64,000 nucleotides of DNA. Source: Angiostrongylus vasorum (lineage: Eukaryota > Nematoda > Chromadorea > Rhabditida > Metastrongylidae). The notes beneath the pieces were generated by a model. The model was not told the origin of the DNA. It made no database searches and saw only the letters and a list, made by a program, of their open reading frames with translations. The stretch covers positions 186,001 through 250,000 of the forward strand of contig JADANN010000057.1 in assembly GCA_018806985.1 (NCBI GenBank), read 5' to 3'. The translations under genes and the position numbers were made by a program. Shown here piece after piece: positions 24,421 to 36,050 of this stretch (the stretch's first letter is position 1; each line of letters opens with the position of its first letter).

Positions 24421-25051
24421 AAAGTAGTTGGTGAGATTAGTTTAGTTGACAAGAAATTAATGAGTGTGATGCTTGAATATCTTTTGTGAGGGTTGTGGTA
24501 TATCCATTTAAAACTTTCCCTGCAATGGTCGATTCTATAATTATTACCATCTCTGGGACCTGGAAGACGTTTCGGTGTGAGTGAAGCAAGTCTACTTGAG
24601 CGGCAAAGACAAGCTTTGTTTGCAAGTAATTGCTCGTTTCATCGCTTTTCTCTTTCATTAGTTGTCCGTTCTCCAATAACGTGAATAGCATCTGGCATTT
24701 GTTCCCACTACGTACATGGCTGACTCAGGAAACCAAGATATATTTTTGGAATCAGGATGACGTAACAACAATTTCTGATGCAGGCGTATGCATCCCTCCA
24801 GGAAGCGTGCTCTAGCTAGAAGGCTTGATAGTCTTTACTGTGTATGGCTTCATGTTCATGCCGACTTACTCTATTTTTAGCTCCTCCTAAGTGATCATTC
24901 AAAATTTTTCGATTGTTTTGCAGCAACAATAACGACTAGTATAAGTCTTATTCAGAAACAGCATTGATATTGCAAAAATAGTGCAAAGAAAGAGTTTCAT
25001 GAATACTGCTGCTGTTTCGACTTGGAGCACAACTGATGTTAACATGGGCAG

Positions 25052-25154
25052 GTCGAGTTCTGATCACCAGTGATCAATTTTCGTACATTTCTATGCCAAG
25101 CCCACAGGGTCCAATCGTTTACGGTGATACCAAGACGCTCACTCGTTTGCCAGG
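25052..25154 (+). CDS. Possible internal exon
   Basis: Between AACATGGGCAG and the donor GTGAGC, one frame reads RVLITSDQFSYISMPSPQG, then PIVYGDTKTLTRLP. The composition is protein-like and both splice sites are acceptable. It enters one base into a codon and leaves one base into a codon, which does not match the phase-0 exons further upstream, so its gene is unknown. Confidence 0.3.
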
Positions 25155-25291
25155 TGAGCTTTATCACTCAAATTGTCAAAAAAGTTGGACCGAGCTATTG
25201 ATAACGGTTTTCCAAAGAGTTTTTGATTCTAAAAAGGACTTGACTCTTTACGACTAGTTAGGCTTCTACGGAGAGAAATCTTTGCAGAGGT

Positions 25292-25563
25292 ATAAAAAGA
25301 CATAAAGCTTTCCTTTCGGCGTTGATCTACCACTGAGAAATGCCCAATGCACCCGACTTCATTAAGCATCGTTGGAGGTGACTGAATGCGCATCTGGCCC
25401 CTACAGTGACCGCAGTGGCCTACCGATGTATCGAGCCACTGTTGCTATCCTTCCAGACAAGTCTGGTACCAATTTGCCGACTATGGAGGGATGGAAGGCT
25501 TGGTGAGCCTGGGGACAGCGATCGATCCCACGGCTGCTTCCGACCACTGCGCCACACGTGCCC
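25292..25563 (-). mobile_element. tRNA-derived SINE (family A)
   Basis: Reverse-oriented: the tail end CATAAAGCTTTCC is at left, and the head with CGATCGATCCC (box B side) and CCACTGCGCCACACGTG (box A side) is at right. The body is as in other copies, somewhat diverged. Confidence 0.8.
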
Positions 25564-27725
25564 TTTGCAAAGGTATAGTGCTCAAAATGTAGGTGGTGAG
25601 TCCAGCCAAAGGTAGACTTTCAATGTAATTATATATCTAACCTACATTGAAACCTGTTCTTTAAGTGGTGTAGTAGATGGTAGAGATGTGAGTGTGGAAA
25701 AGATTGCCGCTATTGAATTTCCGATGGGAATCATCAGTCGTTTAATTCCATTTAAGCGTTTCATGTGGTATAGCCGTGTAGAGTTACACTAAAACAACCT
25801 GCAACAGTTCGGCTTCCTTTGCTCTGTCAATACAAGATACAGAATGCAAGTGCGATGGATTTGATTGCCACTATTGATTAACGGCGACCTTAAATTGGAA
25901 CTTTGAAACGGGAAAATCGTTGCGAATCAAGAAGTTAAGAAAAATACGCCCCGAATTGAAAAATAATGCCAAGTAAAAATAGCTGAACAACAGCAAGTTA
26001 ATGCAAAGCACTCGGAACTGGTTTTTAGGGAATCGGCGATAATTCCCTTAGATTTTAAGGACTTTAGGAGTTGAGAACTTCATAAAATAGCAGGACAGAC
26101 TTTGCCCTTTAGCTATGCAACGTATTTGCGAAGCGTTCACGTCTAAATATTTATGATAAACCGCATATAATATGCTATATGTAGCAGTTTTCTAAAATAT
26201 TAAAAAAAAGAACTGGATTTCGCAAAAAGTGACACGCAGAGGAAGGTAATGGTCAAACAGCTGGAAGTTTTTGAAGAAATTACTTCGAAAAGCACAAGGA
26301 TTAGCAAAAAAAAAAAAAAAATCAGTGAACGAAACAGGTGTGCGATTGTCGACTGGCGATGATCGATAGTGTTCGAAAGGAGATGTCACAGAGTAGTCGC
26401 CGAAATAACTGACCGCTGTTCAGGTGGCTACAAAAAGCACGTTTTTCCACAAAAAGTGTACTTGATTGTTCTCATACTTTCAGCTTGTTAGGAGTAAAAT
26501 TTTGTAAAGCTGGTGGTCTAAAACTTCTCAATCCCAATTTACGTCGGTAGAGATCATTTTGGCCCCAGAGGGATTGCAGTCGACTTGAATGTCGTTCGAT
26601 GCTGGTCTTCATGGATATATTAGCTAATTTCTAAAATTGTAGCAGAAATTCAACGCCTTAACACAGCAATTCAAAGATTTTGCGTGTTCGGTAACTCCCC
26701 ATATGAGCGAAATTGAGCAGGTCACTGAAGAAATTAAAGGATGCGTCCTTAGCTAACGAATAAGAGGTTAAGTTTCGAGCAACTGTGAATTTCCCAACAT
26801 CTGTTATAAAGTGAAGAAGAGGAATTCGTGAAATCAGTCCCTTGTCTTTCATATATTCTACGCATATGGATACTAAGTATCTAGCGAACTGCAGAATTTT
26901 GTAACATTTGCACTCATTAAACCTTAATTAACCTGAAATTCAACAAACCTCTTATGAGAACGTTCCATCGTAAAATAGCGTGTGCTGGGAGCTGAGGTAT
27001 AAAACTTCTGTGAAAGATTTTCTGGGATAAATAAGCTAACACAAGATTTGTACCAAACTTTATTCGGCTAACGTTCTAACGTTTTTGCCTTCCTTAGAGC
27101 TACATGGATTCGAATAGATTGTCTACAGCCGTTCCGATGTGGATCTTTGGTTGCAGATCTGGAATGGTGAACATTCTGGAATCTTTTGAAATCCGCTAGA
27201 TGCGACAACGAAGACCCACGTCGCCAGCCCCAACCGCTGTGCAGTATTGGCTTAGACCGATGCGTCCCTTAAGCAGATGACCATGTCGAAACTGAGTAAG
27301 GATTGATAACACCCTTGTGTTACTACAATCATTTAAAGAGATATTGATCAGTAATATTGGTGTTAAAGAAAAGATGGTTTTTAAGATTTTGTTGAAAATT
27401 TCTTTATCCTAAACATACTTAGTGTGTATTAAAAACCGACTTTCGATCATTTGAGCTCGCCAAGAATGCTCAATAAAATTGTATAGCTAAACGAGGTTGT
27501 TATAAAACTTCTATTACGGGTAACATTTTCCGTTATCACCCTTTTTTAGAGCGAAGATGGTTCAAGTTTATTGTCCACAGTCGTTCATTCTTCTGATGTG
27601 TCTTTTCGTATTCGGTTCCAGTCGAATCCATTGGAGTGGAGCGTCACTCGAATGAAAAATCTCACTTAACGGTGCCCTTTTACAAAGGGTGGGCCGCTCA
27701 TTGGTAAATATGTAGGCCCACAACG
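25564..27725. other. Unassigned AT-rich sequence
   Basis: No supported gene. A stretch near 27045-27115 resembles an arm of the fold-back family of 59.7 kb but is too diverged to call. Confidence 0.35.
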
Positions 27726-27880
27726 CAAAGTAGATAGATAAGGCGTTTGGCGCAGACCCATCTCCTAGGTATGCGCCGTGCATTGGACTTCATTAAAAGT
27801 CGGAAAAGTAAACGAATGCATATTTGGGGTATACATTATCTCAGAGAAGCCTACCGTATTGAATACATATTGGACAATGT
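27726..27880 (-). mobile_element. tRNA-derived SINE (family A), 3' fragment
   Basis: Contains the tail and middle part (GGCGTTTGGCGC, TGACTTCATTAA-like and CCTACCGTATTGAATACAT) but no head, so it is truncated or degenerate. Confidence 0.5.
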
Positions 27881-28244
27881 ATGTTAAATTTAAAATACGT
27901 ACATAGGCGGACGGTTTTCACAAGAAGCAGAAATTCCCCGAAGTATGAAGGACTTGGAGAGGCCGAATGTTCTGAGCGGCTTGCAAAGAGTGCAGGAAAA
28001 CGAAGTAAAGAAAGAAGTAATCAATGAGGCGATCATTTAAGTCTGAAACTATGATTTATTCTCTTCAAGTTCTCTTAATATATACTGAAGAATAGGTGGA
28101 AAATGCACTTGAAAAAATATTCCTGTTTCCTGGAAAGTTCTCATATTGTATGTTCAAGAATGGGTCTGAAAAATATTTCAAAGAATAAAAAAGAATTGAT
28201 TTCGAAATAAAAAAGCATCAAAAGGAGCAAAACAATTTTTCACA

Positions 28245-28490
28245 GAGGTGATCCGGCTGGTGAAATGCACATATCTGTTTCGCGGCAATCAGAATCGTCA
28301 ACAGCCGTCCCGTATAAAAGAGCACTGCCGCATGAAGTAGTTTCATTCCGCTGAAGAAGATTCGGCTCTATGCGACGGAAGACGACAGTCTCGAGAAGGA
28401 GAACGACAGCGGACCACCGACTCGGATCACCGACTTTGAGGAAGACGAAGACGTCGAATGGTTAGAATAATAAATATCTGTACCAACGTC
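28245..28490 (+). other. Compact TATA-to-AATAAA unit; possible solo LTR
   Basis: CCCGTATAAAAGAGC at about 28311 is a strong TATA-like element. About 160 bases later AATAATAAATATC provides a polyadenylation signal. Between them lies purine-rich GAAGA/GACGA sequence with a short frame (about 31 codons, MRRKTTVSRRR) ending just before the signal. A promoter and poly-A signal this close together is typical of the long terminal repeat of a BEL- or Gypsy-type element, but no second copy, internal region or clean TG...CA ends were found. A very small gene is the alternative. Confidence 0.3.
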
Positions 28491-29785
28491 GTGTTAACCT
28501 ATCAGTGGAAAAGCACATAATCTAAAATAAATTTACTGTTTGATTTTGTTGGGATGCATGTCGCACGGTTGGAAAATTATCAGTTCAAAATGTCGTTGCA
28601 TGTGGGCCCGCGAGCATCACGCAGTAAAGATATAGCCGAGTTCAGAAGAAAAGCATTCTAGAAAATTTCTTTCTATGTAGCTTCTGCGTTACTGCTTTGG
28701 GCAACAATCTTTCTTAAAATAAGCGTCTCTCACCATCTCCTGCTTTTTTATCTCCCTCTGCTTCACAATTTCGCCCAGGGTAGTGTGCAAAACAGTTCCG
28801 TAAACGTATAGCACTACGGCCGAATTTCGCTGTTTTCATAATAGCTTACTTTAACTATTAAGGAAAAGATCACGAAGTAACGCTGGAATTTGCACATCAT
28901 CACAGCTTTAACCATTTGCGTTTTCATCAATATCACAGAGCGCAAACTTCTCTACAAGAGCGATCTCTTCATCACCCAAGATTCTCCTGTCAGAGACAAG
29001 GTAAAACCTGCAACATTCAAGAGGCGAAACTCTAAAAAGCATCCTAAGTTGAAGTCTCTTCACTCTTTTGGCCAGCTTTTGAGGTTATATCGTCAATGAC
29101 ATCTCTTACTACTGATATTTCTAGCTACTAGGTGGTCCACGAAATTGTTTAAAAATTCGAGGATTTAAAGGGTATCAGGAGACGCTTGTCTCCAGTGATC
29201 TCAACCTTATAGGCCAACGTAAACTCGTACGAAACGCAGTGATCCATTTATTTGAGATGTTCCACAAGAAGTTTATGAAAGCAGCACTTAAACAGAGAAG
29301 AATAACAGCACTGGAACCGGTGGAACCTTACAAGAGCATCCGTAATGCTTGCCAGTAGTTCGTCAACTTTGTTACCAAGTCACTCATAGCCTCTGATTTC
29401 TTCCAAGGTCAAGTTGAGTCACCTTCAACAAGGAAACACGTGTCGTCCTAACGGCTCTTTCTTTCGATATCCAACAATATATAATATCTCGTCAGCTAAG
29501 AACCATATACGTTATCGATAACCGCCGTCGATAGGCCATCATTAGTTGTTTACACAAGATGTCAAGTGCAACTAATTGATTCAACAGATCCTTGAAAGCT
29601 TCCTTGTTCCTTGTACGCTTGTACAACTTAAAGTGGAGACGACATCTTGACGAGATTGACAATTTTATGAGCTATCCATAAGTGGTAAATAAGACGAAGG
29701 GTTCTCAATTGTAACAGATACAGATACATACATATCACCAAGCTGGTCTACTCAGTACACGTGTTTGAGAAATAAACTATTTCAC
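28491..29785. other. Unassigned sequence
   Basis: A 69-codon Lys/Ser-rich frame at 28890-29099 and a short frame near 29260-29360 look mildly coding-like but have no splice or homology support. If the unit at 28.3 kb is an LTR they could be decayed internal sequence; this is speculation. Confidence 0.25.
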
Positions 29786-30333
29786 TACCACTGCTTCCGT
29801 CCAAATGGAGAATAATCATTTCAGCACGACCTCATAAATCAGTGCAATTACATTTTGAGCAGAAGAGTATACTCATGGCGTTTTTTATTTGAAAAAGAAA
29901 ACAAAACTAAATATGTATTCAGCAACGCTTGCCTAATTTACACAAAGTGGAATGCCGATAGTCGAGTAATCCAATGAACTGGCGGAGGCACAATGGTCCA
30001 CCTTCAGGTGGTAAATAGACGTCCAGGTAGTTGTAAAAACTATAAAACATGTCTCCCACGACAAGTCACATAAATTTAATATTTAATAAAGCATGAAAAC
30101 GGAGCTCGTAATAAGTTCAGCAACTTCATTCACTTGTTTACCGATGACCTAGCACCGTCTCCCTTGAAATCACGAGATACCGCTGCTAGAGCTCTCCAGA
30201 TTCTCACTACAAGTGGGCAACAGCCCTTCTTCTTCGAAAGGTTTGCTGACTTAATACGAGGATCCTATCATGAAGGAAGTGATTTACGTGATTATTCGCC
30301 GGTCGTTCGGTAACGACTCAAATTTACACCAAT

Positions 30334-30421
30334 ATTGATGAGAACAACGAAAAAGGAACGTGAAATCCAGATTCGCAACGTCGAAGAGACTTCGAAATGG
30401 GAAAACTACGAAACAGAAAAG
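30334..30421 (+). pseudogene. Exon-like frame in copy B (unknown)
   Basis: ATG-initiated frame MRTTKKEREIQIRNVEETSK continuing to a GTGAGG donor. Copy A interrupts it with a stop. An overlapping frame starting at 30397 is open in both copies, so which frame, if either, was coding is unclear. Confidence 0.3.
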
Positions 30422-31063
30422 GTGAGGTAGCACTGTTCTATCACAATGCTTCAACGGAGAATAAATTCCACAGGAACACTATCTGTCCCTTCCACTGCTG
30501 CATTTCGAGGTTTTGCACACTTATGTTAGCTCTTCTGTTAAATCGCTGGTTTGGCCCTACACCACGATATGTACGAATTTCCATTAGGTGAAACTCGTAT
30601 GCTCTTCACAAAGACATTCAGTGCACTGAAGGGATTGTGGTCTTCGACGTGGTGAATCCAATCTACAACATTAAAACTGTTCTCCTCAATCCCAAGAAAG
30701 CTAAAGTGAGACATTTTCGTTTTCACATTTTCTTTATGCGAAGAATAACAAAGAATAAAAAACATTTCAACGAGAAGTATTGAACGCACAGAGTAGTCTT
30801 CCGATAAGTCCACCCTCCTTTCAGGAGCGTTGCGCTTAAGTAATTTCTGCAATAATCACGTCCATTTAAATGATACCGCCCCGAACATTCTCCGGTGGAT
30901 CTCTTATTAATAGAAAAGCACTTTTATTGTCGTAATATGATTGCTTACGAAAAGACCGTTAAAACATACAGTACGGCAGTATAGGTAGTTAGTTTTCATC
31001 TTCGACAATCACATACTACATAAAAAACTGACAAGTGCTGTCCAAAGTATATTTAAACAGAAT

Positions 31064-31199
31064 GCGATGAAAGCCACAAACACTCTAGTTTCGTCGGCTC
31101 GAACATGTGAAGCCTTCGTACCTGGTGTTGGCATTGAAGTTCGATTTTTGCCGTCTTACTCGCCGAATCGATTAATAAGAACAATCATAAAAAGCAAGG
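31064..31199 (+). pseudogene. Second exon-like frame in copy B (unknown)
   Basis: After TTTAAACAG the frame reads AMKATNTLVSSARTCEAF and continues to IRTIIKSK before GTGTATCAG. The equivalent in copy A reads VRTIIKKQ through a small indel. Not recognised. Confidence 0.35.
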
Positions 31200-31794
31200 T
31201 GTATCAGTTGTCAGTACATCCACGTACTGTGCTTTTTCTTATAGTCTTGAATCTATTCCTGGGTTTTTTACTTTTCTATAGAACTTGCTGGAACTCCGAT
31301 TCAAATCCATTTTACATCAGAATTATACTTGTTCTGTTATTCAATTTCGACATTTAATGTTTTTTCCCTTTGAAAGCATGAAAGCAACCCTTCGCCTAAT
31401 TGCCACTGTTTCCAAAATCGAGAAAGGATGTGATTAGATCCAGTGTAGCAAAGTAGTATTTAGGTAGTGCACTGTCGTATATTTGTGAGAAAGTGATCGA
31501 ATTCTACTTAGTTGTTCCATCGGACGATCGCCGTATCCAGAAAATTTTCTCCTCAAGAATGCCTTTTTACTGATATGGCCTGATGTGAAGATAACCAGCA
31601 ATAAAGTTGTTATTTTCATGTCGGTCTCCTGTTCCAAATATCCCGACAATGCAATCGGCTTCACTGACCTTTCGTATTGTTGACACATATCACTGCCTTC
31701 AGACGATCACAAAGCATGAAGTTTGTTGTCACCAGCAGAACAGCTTCATGAAGGACAATTATGAATACTTAAGAACTTTTCTACAGACGTTGAA

Positions 31795-32810
31795 GATTGT
31801 CGAATGCACAATTCGCTTGTTCACAATGCAGCATAGGCCACCGCAAATTTGCCACAGGACCTTCTCTACATATTCGATAGGAATCCCACTTTTCTTTTTT
31901 TTATGTTGATCTTCTTGGTCTTTGTTTTTCGCATGTTAACTACATGGCCCATTCTGCGGTTTTTCACCTCTAGAAAGCCGTGAAAGACAGAATGAAGAGA
32001 AGTATTCGTTGTAAAGTTGGTGCAGAGCAAGCAACATTTACCATAGCATTTACGCATTTTTGAATAGATGCGTAGTCTTAGTCCAGCACTATTAAATTCC
32101 TACGGAGCCCCAATTTTGATATCTTTTAGCTGTTGTCTCACTGGACAATCTTAGAAAGAGAGCTTCAGTGTATGGTTGTTAAGACTAATGTATCGCTGCT
32201 TGGACCGCTTGCTGTTTTTTCAGCAGTCTCGAACATTCCCTACTAGCTAGTTTCCAGTTTTTCAAGAGAGCCAGGCAATGTAGGTCAGATAAATTTTTCT
32301 CTACCTTCCAGCTGTGCTGCAATGAAAGCAGTGCTGATTATTAGCATTGGGGGTTTTCTCCTAGCTAGATTTCCTGATGGAAATGTGCAGTTCCTTCTCG
32401 GCATAGGCTACTTCTTATCACGTGTTCGTAGTGGGCTATATGCTCACATCCGTCAAATATAGCTTCTATAAAAGCTCCGGAAATTTACATTAGCTGAGAA
32501 TCTGTATCAAGAAAAGCTTTTGAAGTTTCCATGTTGCGTTCATAATTGTTTATCAACAACTCAAACGATTCCCAGTAGTAAATATAACCATAAGTTATTA
32601 AAAAATGCTGTTTTCACATCTTAAGATATCAGGCTTCACAACATTGCAGATGAAGCGCTAATGCGAAACAGTATTTCACTTCGATATCATTCATAACAGC
32701 AAACTCATTGATGTCTCCAGTACTAAGCGGATGAAAAAAAGGCAACATAGTTGCTGGCCACTCCAACTGTATAGCAATTTTCTTCAATTATAGAATGCTT
32801 GAACGCAAAC
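31795..32810. other. Unassigned sequence
   Basis: No supported gene or repeat. Confidence 0.4.
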
Positions 32811-32829
32811 AATTTAATGATGTGATTCT

Positions 32830-35475
32830 GCGTTATCAACTGTATCACCTCTATCACCTGTAGTCCCGTTGATCGTGGAGTGACTCGAGCGGGGGCCAGT
32901 AAGTCTTCTATTTTTTCCCTGTATCGCGTGCAAGAGTAGCCCAATGGGTTCTGCTCGCTCTAGGGACTCGTCGAGCATCATATCTTCCTTCAAGGCGCTT
33001 TGTGAAGAACTCTGACCATCGGGTCGGTGGTCTTCCTGCAGTACGTTTGACATCCCGAGGAATCCAGTCACTAACGGCTCTTGTCCATCGGTTGTCATTC
33101 ATACGCATTACGTGTCTGGCCCACCTCATCTTCGAAGGTTTGGCGTACAGAACGGCATCTTTGATTCTTGATCGTTGACACTGCTCGGAGCTTCGGATTC
33201 TTTCCCTTACTTGTGTGGCACGGGATACTCCTAGCATTGCCCTTTCGACTGTGCGTTCAATAACGCTGTGTGATTTTTCATCCTGTTTACGCAGTGACCA
33301 GGTTTCTCACGCAAACGTTAACGCAGGAGGTGCCGTTGAGAAGGAAAGGTGGGCATGGAGTCGGGTGTTCCTTGTTCTCTTCACTACATCCTCGATGCTC
33401 TTGAAAGCACCCCATGCCGCTCGTTTCCTTCTGCTCAGCTCTGGAGCTAGGTCGTTCATCATGTTGATTTCCCGACCTAGATAGATATAACGAGCATTCG
33501 GAGATATTCGTTCCGTTGAGCATGAATGGGGCATGCGAAACCAGTCCGTTCATCATGAACATCGCTTTTGTGAGATTTAGTTGAAGACCAATCTTTCTAC
33601 AGCTTTATCAAAGGCGGTAAGCATACGCTCCGCTTGGCTAATGTTTGGTGTTATAAGGACGATGTCACCAGCAAAGTGAAGATGGTGTAACAGCCGACCA
33701 TAGATTTTCATTCCCATATTATCCCATTCCAATGTTCGCATGATGTTCTGGAGGGTGGCGGTAAATAATTTTGGCGAGATGGTATGGCCTTGCCTAACCC
33801 CTCTTTTGACGTCAATGTTAATATCGTTGTAGAATGGTGATTACTTGATTGTGAAATTTTTCTACAGCTCACGAAGAATCTTTATGTACTGAGTAGGGAC
33901 TCCTTGACTATCCAGGGCTTCAAAAACTGCTTCTATCTCGACTGAATCAAAGGCCTTTTGTAATTCGATGAAAGTGAGACAGAGCGGTCTTCTGTACCCT
34001 CGTGACAATTCAGTGAGCCTTGTTATCGTCGTGTGGATGTGGTCCATCGTACTGAATCGTTTTCGAAACCCTGCTTCCTCACATGGCTGTCCTTCGTCCG
34101 GTGCTCTGTCAATCCTGTTTAGGATGACTCGAGTGAAAAGTTTGTAGACGACAGACAGTAAGCAGATTGGACGGTAGTTGCCGATATCCCGTAGGTCACC
34201 CTTCTTGAACAATAACACGGTCCTGCTGGCCTTCCATTGGGTAGGGACCTTGCATCCGGGCAGGTAACGTGTGAAGAGCCGAGCCAGTGTGTTTACGAGG
34301 ATTGACGGAAGGTTCTGCAGGTGTTCTAGTCTTATCGTGTCTGGACCTGGTGTTGTTCGATTTTTTCACCGACGAAATGGCATGTCGGATTTCGGAAGGA
34401 AGAACCGGTGGTACAACATATCCATCCTCCTTTTTTTTCATATGACGGAAGGTGGACGTGGCTATCGAAGAGATACGAGTAGTATTCGTGAATAAATTTC
34501 TCCATTACCTTTCTGGACGCTGTAACTCTTCCGTCTGGGCGCCGGAGTGGAGTCATTTTGGTCTTGTAATTGGCGAAACTCTGGTGGGCTTTGCGAATGC
34601 ATTTCCCATCCTCTACAGCTTCGACCATTACTACTGCTCTTCCCTCTTTAAGATCTTCTTTTATCGCCTGTCTGCACTGTTTTGCAAGTTCGGAAGTTAG
34701 TTCGCGGTTGCTTGCAGCTCGTGCGATTCCACGCTGGCGTATTAGCTCGAGTGTTTCTAGAGACAAACGTCTCTTGGTGACTTTCGGACTCTCAGCCTTC
34801 ATAGCGCTAACATGAAGATGTCGAATGAGCCGATCGTATTCTTCGTCGATGTTATCGACAACGGCATCTTCCCAACAGCCGACTAATGAATTGAATAAGT
34901 CCCAGTCTGCGGTGGTTCTGGAACTTCGGTTTTTGAATTTAGCGGCTTTTTCTCCTTTGCGCGAGAAATAGAATCTTGCACGAGGGAGACGGTGGTCTGA
35001 CTCCGTGTAGAATTTTGGGACAACAGCAACATCGGTTCGGCAAAACCTTCTATTTACCATGATGTGGTCTATTTCGTAATGGTATTCTTCATTAGTAGAC
35101 TCCCACGTCCAGAGCTGAGGGTGGGGCTTTTGGAATTGTGAGTTACCATGGATTGTCTTGGTCGCCATGATAAACTCAGACAGCCGCTCACCCTGTTCGT
35201 TCCATTCTAATCCGTGGGTCCCAATGTACCGTTCTTCAGACGTTCTTCTTGGTCCATTCTTGGCATTGAAATCTCCAATGATGACCTTGAAGAATGTGCG
35301 GTCTTCCCTGTAGAACTTCGGCGTCTTCTCGTCTCGGCCAGGCCGATGACGTCGTACTTTATTCTTCTTGCTTGCATGAGCAAGTCTTCTATCGAGGACT
35401 CGGATGCAAGTGTAGGAGCATAGTAGGTAAAGATCGTCAACAGAATCCTTCGCGATCCAGGCAGCTTCTATTGGT
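32830..35475 (-). mobile_element. RTE-type non-LTR retrotransposon, near full length but broken (copy 1)
   Basis: Read on minus, the element encodes, in order, the start of an apurinic-type endonuclease (RIKYDVIGLAETRRR), a later endonuclease part ([21 protein letters not shown]), a linker, reverse transcriptase (GNYRPICLLSVVYKLFTRVI; QKAFDSVE) and the C-terminal RWTRAVSDWIPRD...GRPPTRW region. Frames change several times between pieces. After ETRRR the sequence jumps to a KVIIGDFNAK-like stretch, so roughly 80 residues of the endonuclease usual in the family are missing. The active-site box reads FAGD (33664-33675) instead of FADD. The 3' end carries GGTGATA repeats. The element cannot be autonomous. 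Confidence 0.9.
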
Positions 35476-36050
35476 CTTGAGATTTTAGCAACCTCTCCGT
35501 ACTCGTCCTACCCAACGCTGCGAAATTGGGGGCCCTTTTGAGGGTCAGGGGAATGAGGCCCCCTTTTTTTTTACTTCGTTGAGCGTTTTTGGTACCCACG
35601 TATAGCTTGCTGGGCTCTGAACGTGGGGGCTGGGTATAATCACGTGTAGCTTGCCAGGCTCTCCCAGAGTGAACATGGAGCTTATTTGTTGGAGGCGACT
35701 CCTAGCCGCCTCCCATATATTTCCCTGTCACTTGATTGCAGGCTTTTGGCCGAATTGACTCGTAGAATACAATCTGCATAAACTAGAACGCACCCACACA
35801 CGCGCATGAAAACGCCCTGTAAATGCAGAAAGTAGGTGCCAAACCGGCGCAGCCGAAACAGGGAGTCGTTTCCCTGGATCCATTTGCTTCTCAGGGAAAC
35901 ATACAGAGCGCTTTTGGTTCGCGATTAACCCCTATCCGCCACCTGGGAGGCGCCACGTAGCCTCGCGACTAACCGGCTCGAGATCCCTCATATGAGGGAG
36001 ATCCGTGGATTCTTCGCCATACTTCGACAAAACACCACAATAACCTAGTT
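35476..36050 (-). mobile_element. Probable 5' leader of RTE copy 1
   Basis: The GC-rich stretch directly upstream (on minus) of the endonuclease start contains no coding frame and differs in composition from the surrounding AT-rich sequence. Its position suggests the element's 5' untranslated region; the exact 5' end and any target-site duplication were not found. Confidence 0.4.

Larger units (their letters stand above)
29790..31790 (-). repeat. Inverted segmental duplication, copy B
   Basis: Reverse complement of 6230-9250 minus that copy's two insertions. The 20.5 kb between the copies would form the loop if the arms paired or recombined. Copy B keeps the uninterrupted target sites of both insertions and reads TGG where copy A reads TGA in one frame, so it is the less damaged copy. 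Confidence 0.85.
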
